DNA of 5,320 nucleotides from the NCBI GenBank assembly GCA_029240815.1, contig JARDZO010000334.1, positions 1 to 5,320 on the forward strand, written 5' to 3'. This DNA comes from Brevibacillus sp. Lineage in GTDB: Bacteria > Bacillota > Bacilli > Brevibacillales > Brevibacillaceae. The notes under the pieces are model-generated. The model searched no databases. It saw nothing but the letters and a program-made list of their open reading frames with translations, and had not been told where the DNA came from. Both the position numbers and the translations under genes were made by a program. Positions 5,250 to 5,320 of the stretch are shown here, in pieces. Positions within the stretch are counted from its first letter, which is position 1. Every line of letters begins with the position of its first letter.

Positions 5250-5320
5250 TTACGTTACCAAGAACTTGAATTCGTCTGAGATTTGTCTGGCGGTTTCGGT
5301 AATCGCCTGAATGAATTGCT
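5250..5320 (-). CDS. 3' end of a minus-strand gene, cut by the window edge
   Basis: An open frame enters from the right edge and gives 22 residues to TAA at 5252-5250, starting QFIQAITETARQISDEF. The tail is an amphipathic helix with ordinary protein composition. The terminator about 30 bases downstream supports a real gene end here, and competing frames either stop sooner in coding style or run into the hairpin. The tail (AITETARQIS) faintly recalls the C-terminus of IclR-family regulators, but 22 residues are far too few to assign a family. The gene is not co-transcribed with the acyl-CoA operon if the terminator is efficient. Confidence 0.5.
   Translation of the reverse strand, partial: QFIQAITETARQISDEFKFLVT

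Overview
The window looks like chromosome from a low- to mid-GC Gram-positive of the Bacillales, most like Brevibacillus or a relative. This is an inference from strong AAGGAGG-type ribosome binding sites, GTG/TTG starts, AT-rich sigma-A-like promoters and protein style. No ribosomal or other marker gene is present to confirm it.

Layout, left to right. Bases 1-15 are the first five codons of a minus-strand gene that runs off the left edge, recognisable by its ribosome binding site. It diverges from a small plus-strand gene (189-329) for a 46-residue coiled-coil protein of unknown function. A strong GC-rich hairpin (349-380) follows. It lies between this gene and the convergent minus-strand genes and probably serves both directions. 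About 220 bp (381-600) carry no convincing gene.

The rest is a minus-strand acyl-CoA catabolic cluster, transcribed right to left. A promoter at about 5079-5107, with a perfect 19-bp palindrome just downstream, leads into two acyl-CoA dehydrogenase-like proteins whose frames overlap by 4 bp (3844-4998 and 2789-3847). A crotonase-fold protein (1936-2751) follows after 37 bp. After a 120-bp gap with its own weak promoter and palindrome comes a family III CoA transferase (601-1815). To the right of the promoter, a rho-independent terminator (5166-5219) closes another minus-strand gene, of which only the last 22 codons are inside the window (5250-5320).

Working together (inference): the CoA transferase would load CoA onto a carboxylic acid, the dehydrogenase pair would introduce the alpha-beta double bond, and the crotonase-fold protein would hydrate, isomerise or otherwise process the enoyl-CoA. 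No thiolase, hydroxyacyl-CoA dehydrogenase, CoA ligase or transporter is in view, so the substrate cannot be named. The most notable point is that the two dehydrogenases carry complementary halves of the usual flavin-binding and catalytic motifs. This suggests an obligate heteromer like the alpha2-beta2 enzymes of actinobacterial steroid side-chain degradation. The crotonase homologue also lacks both canonical catalytic glutamates.
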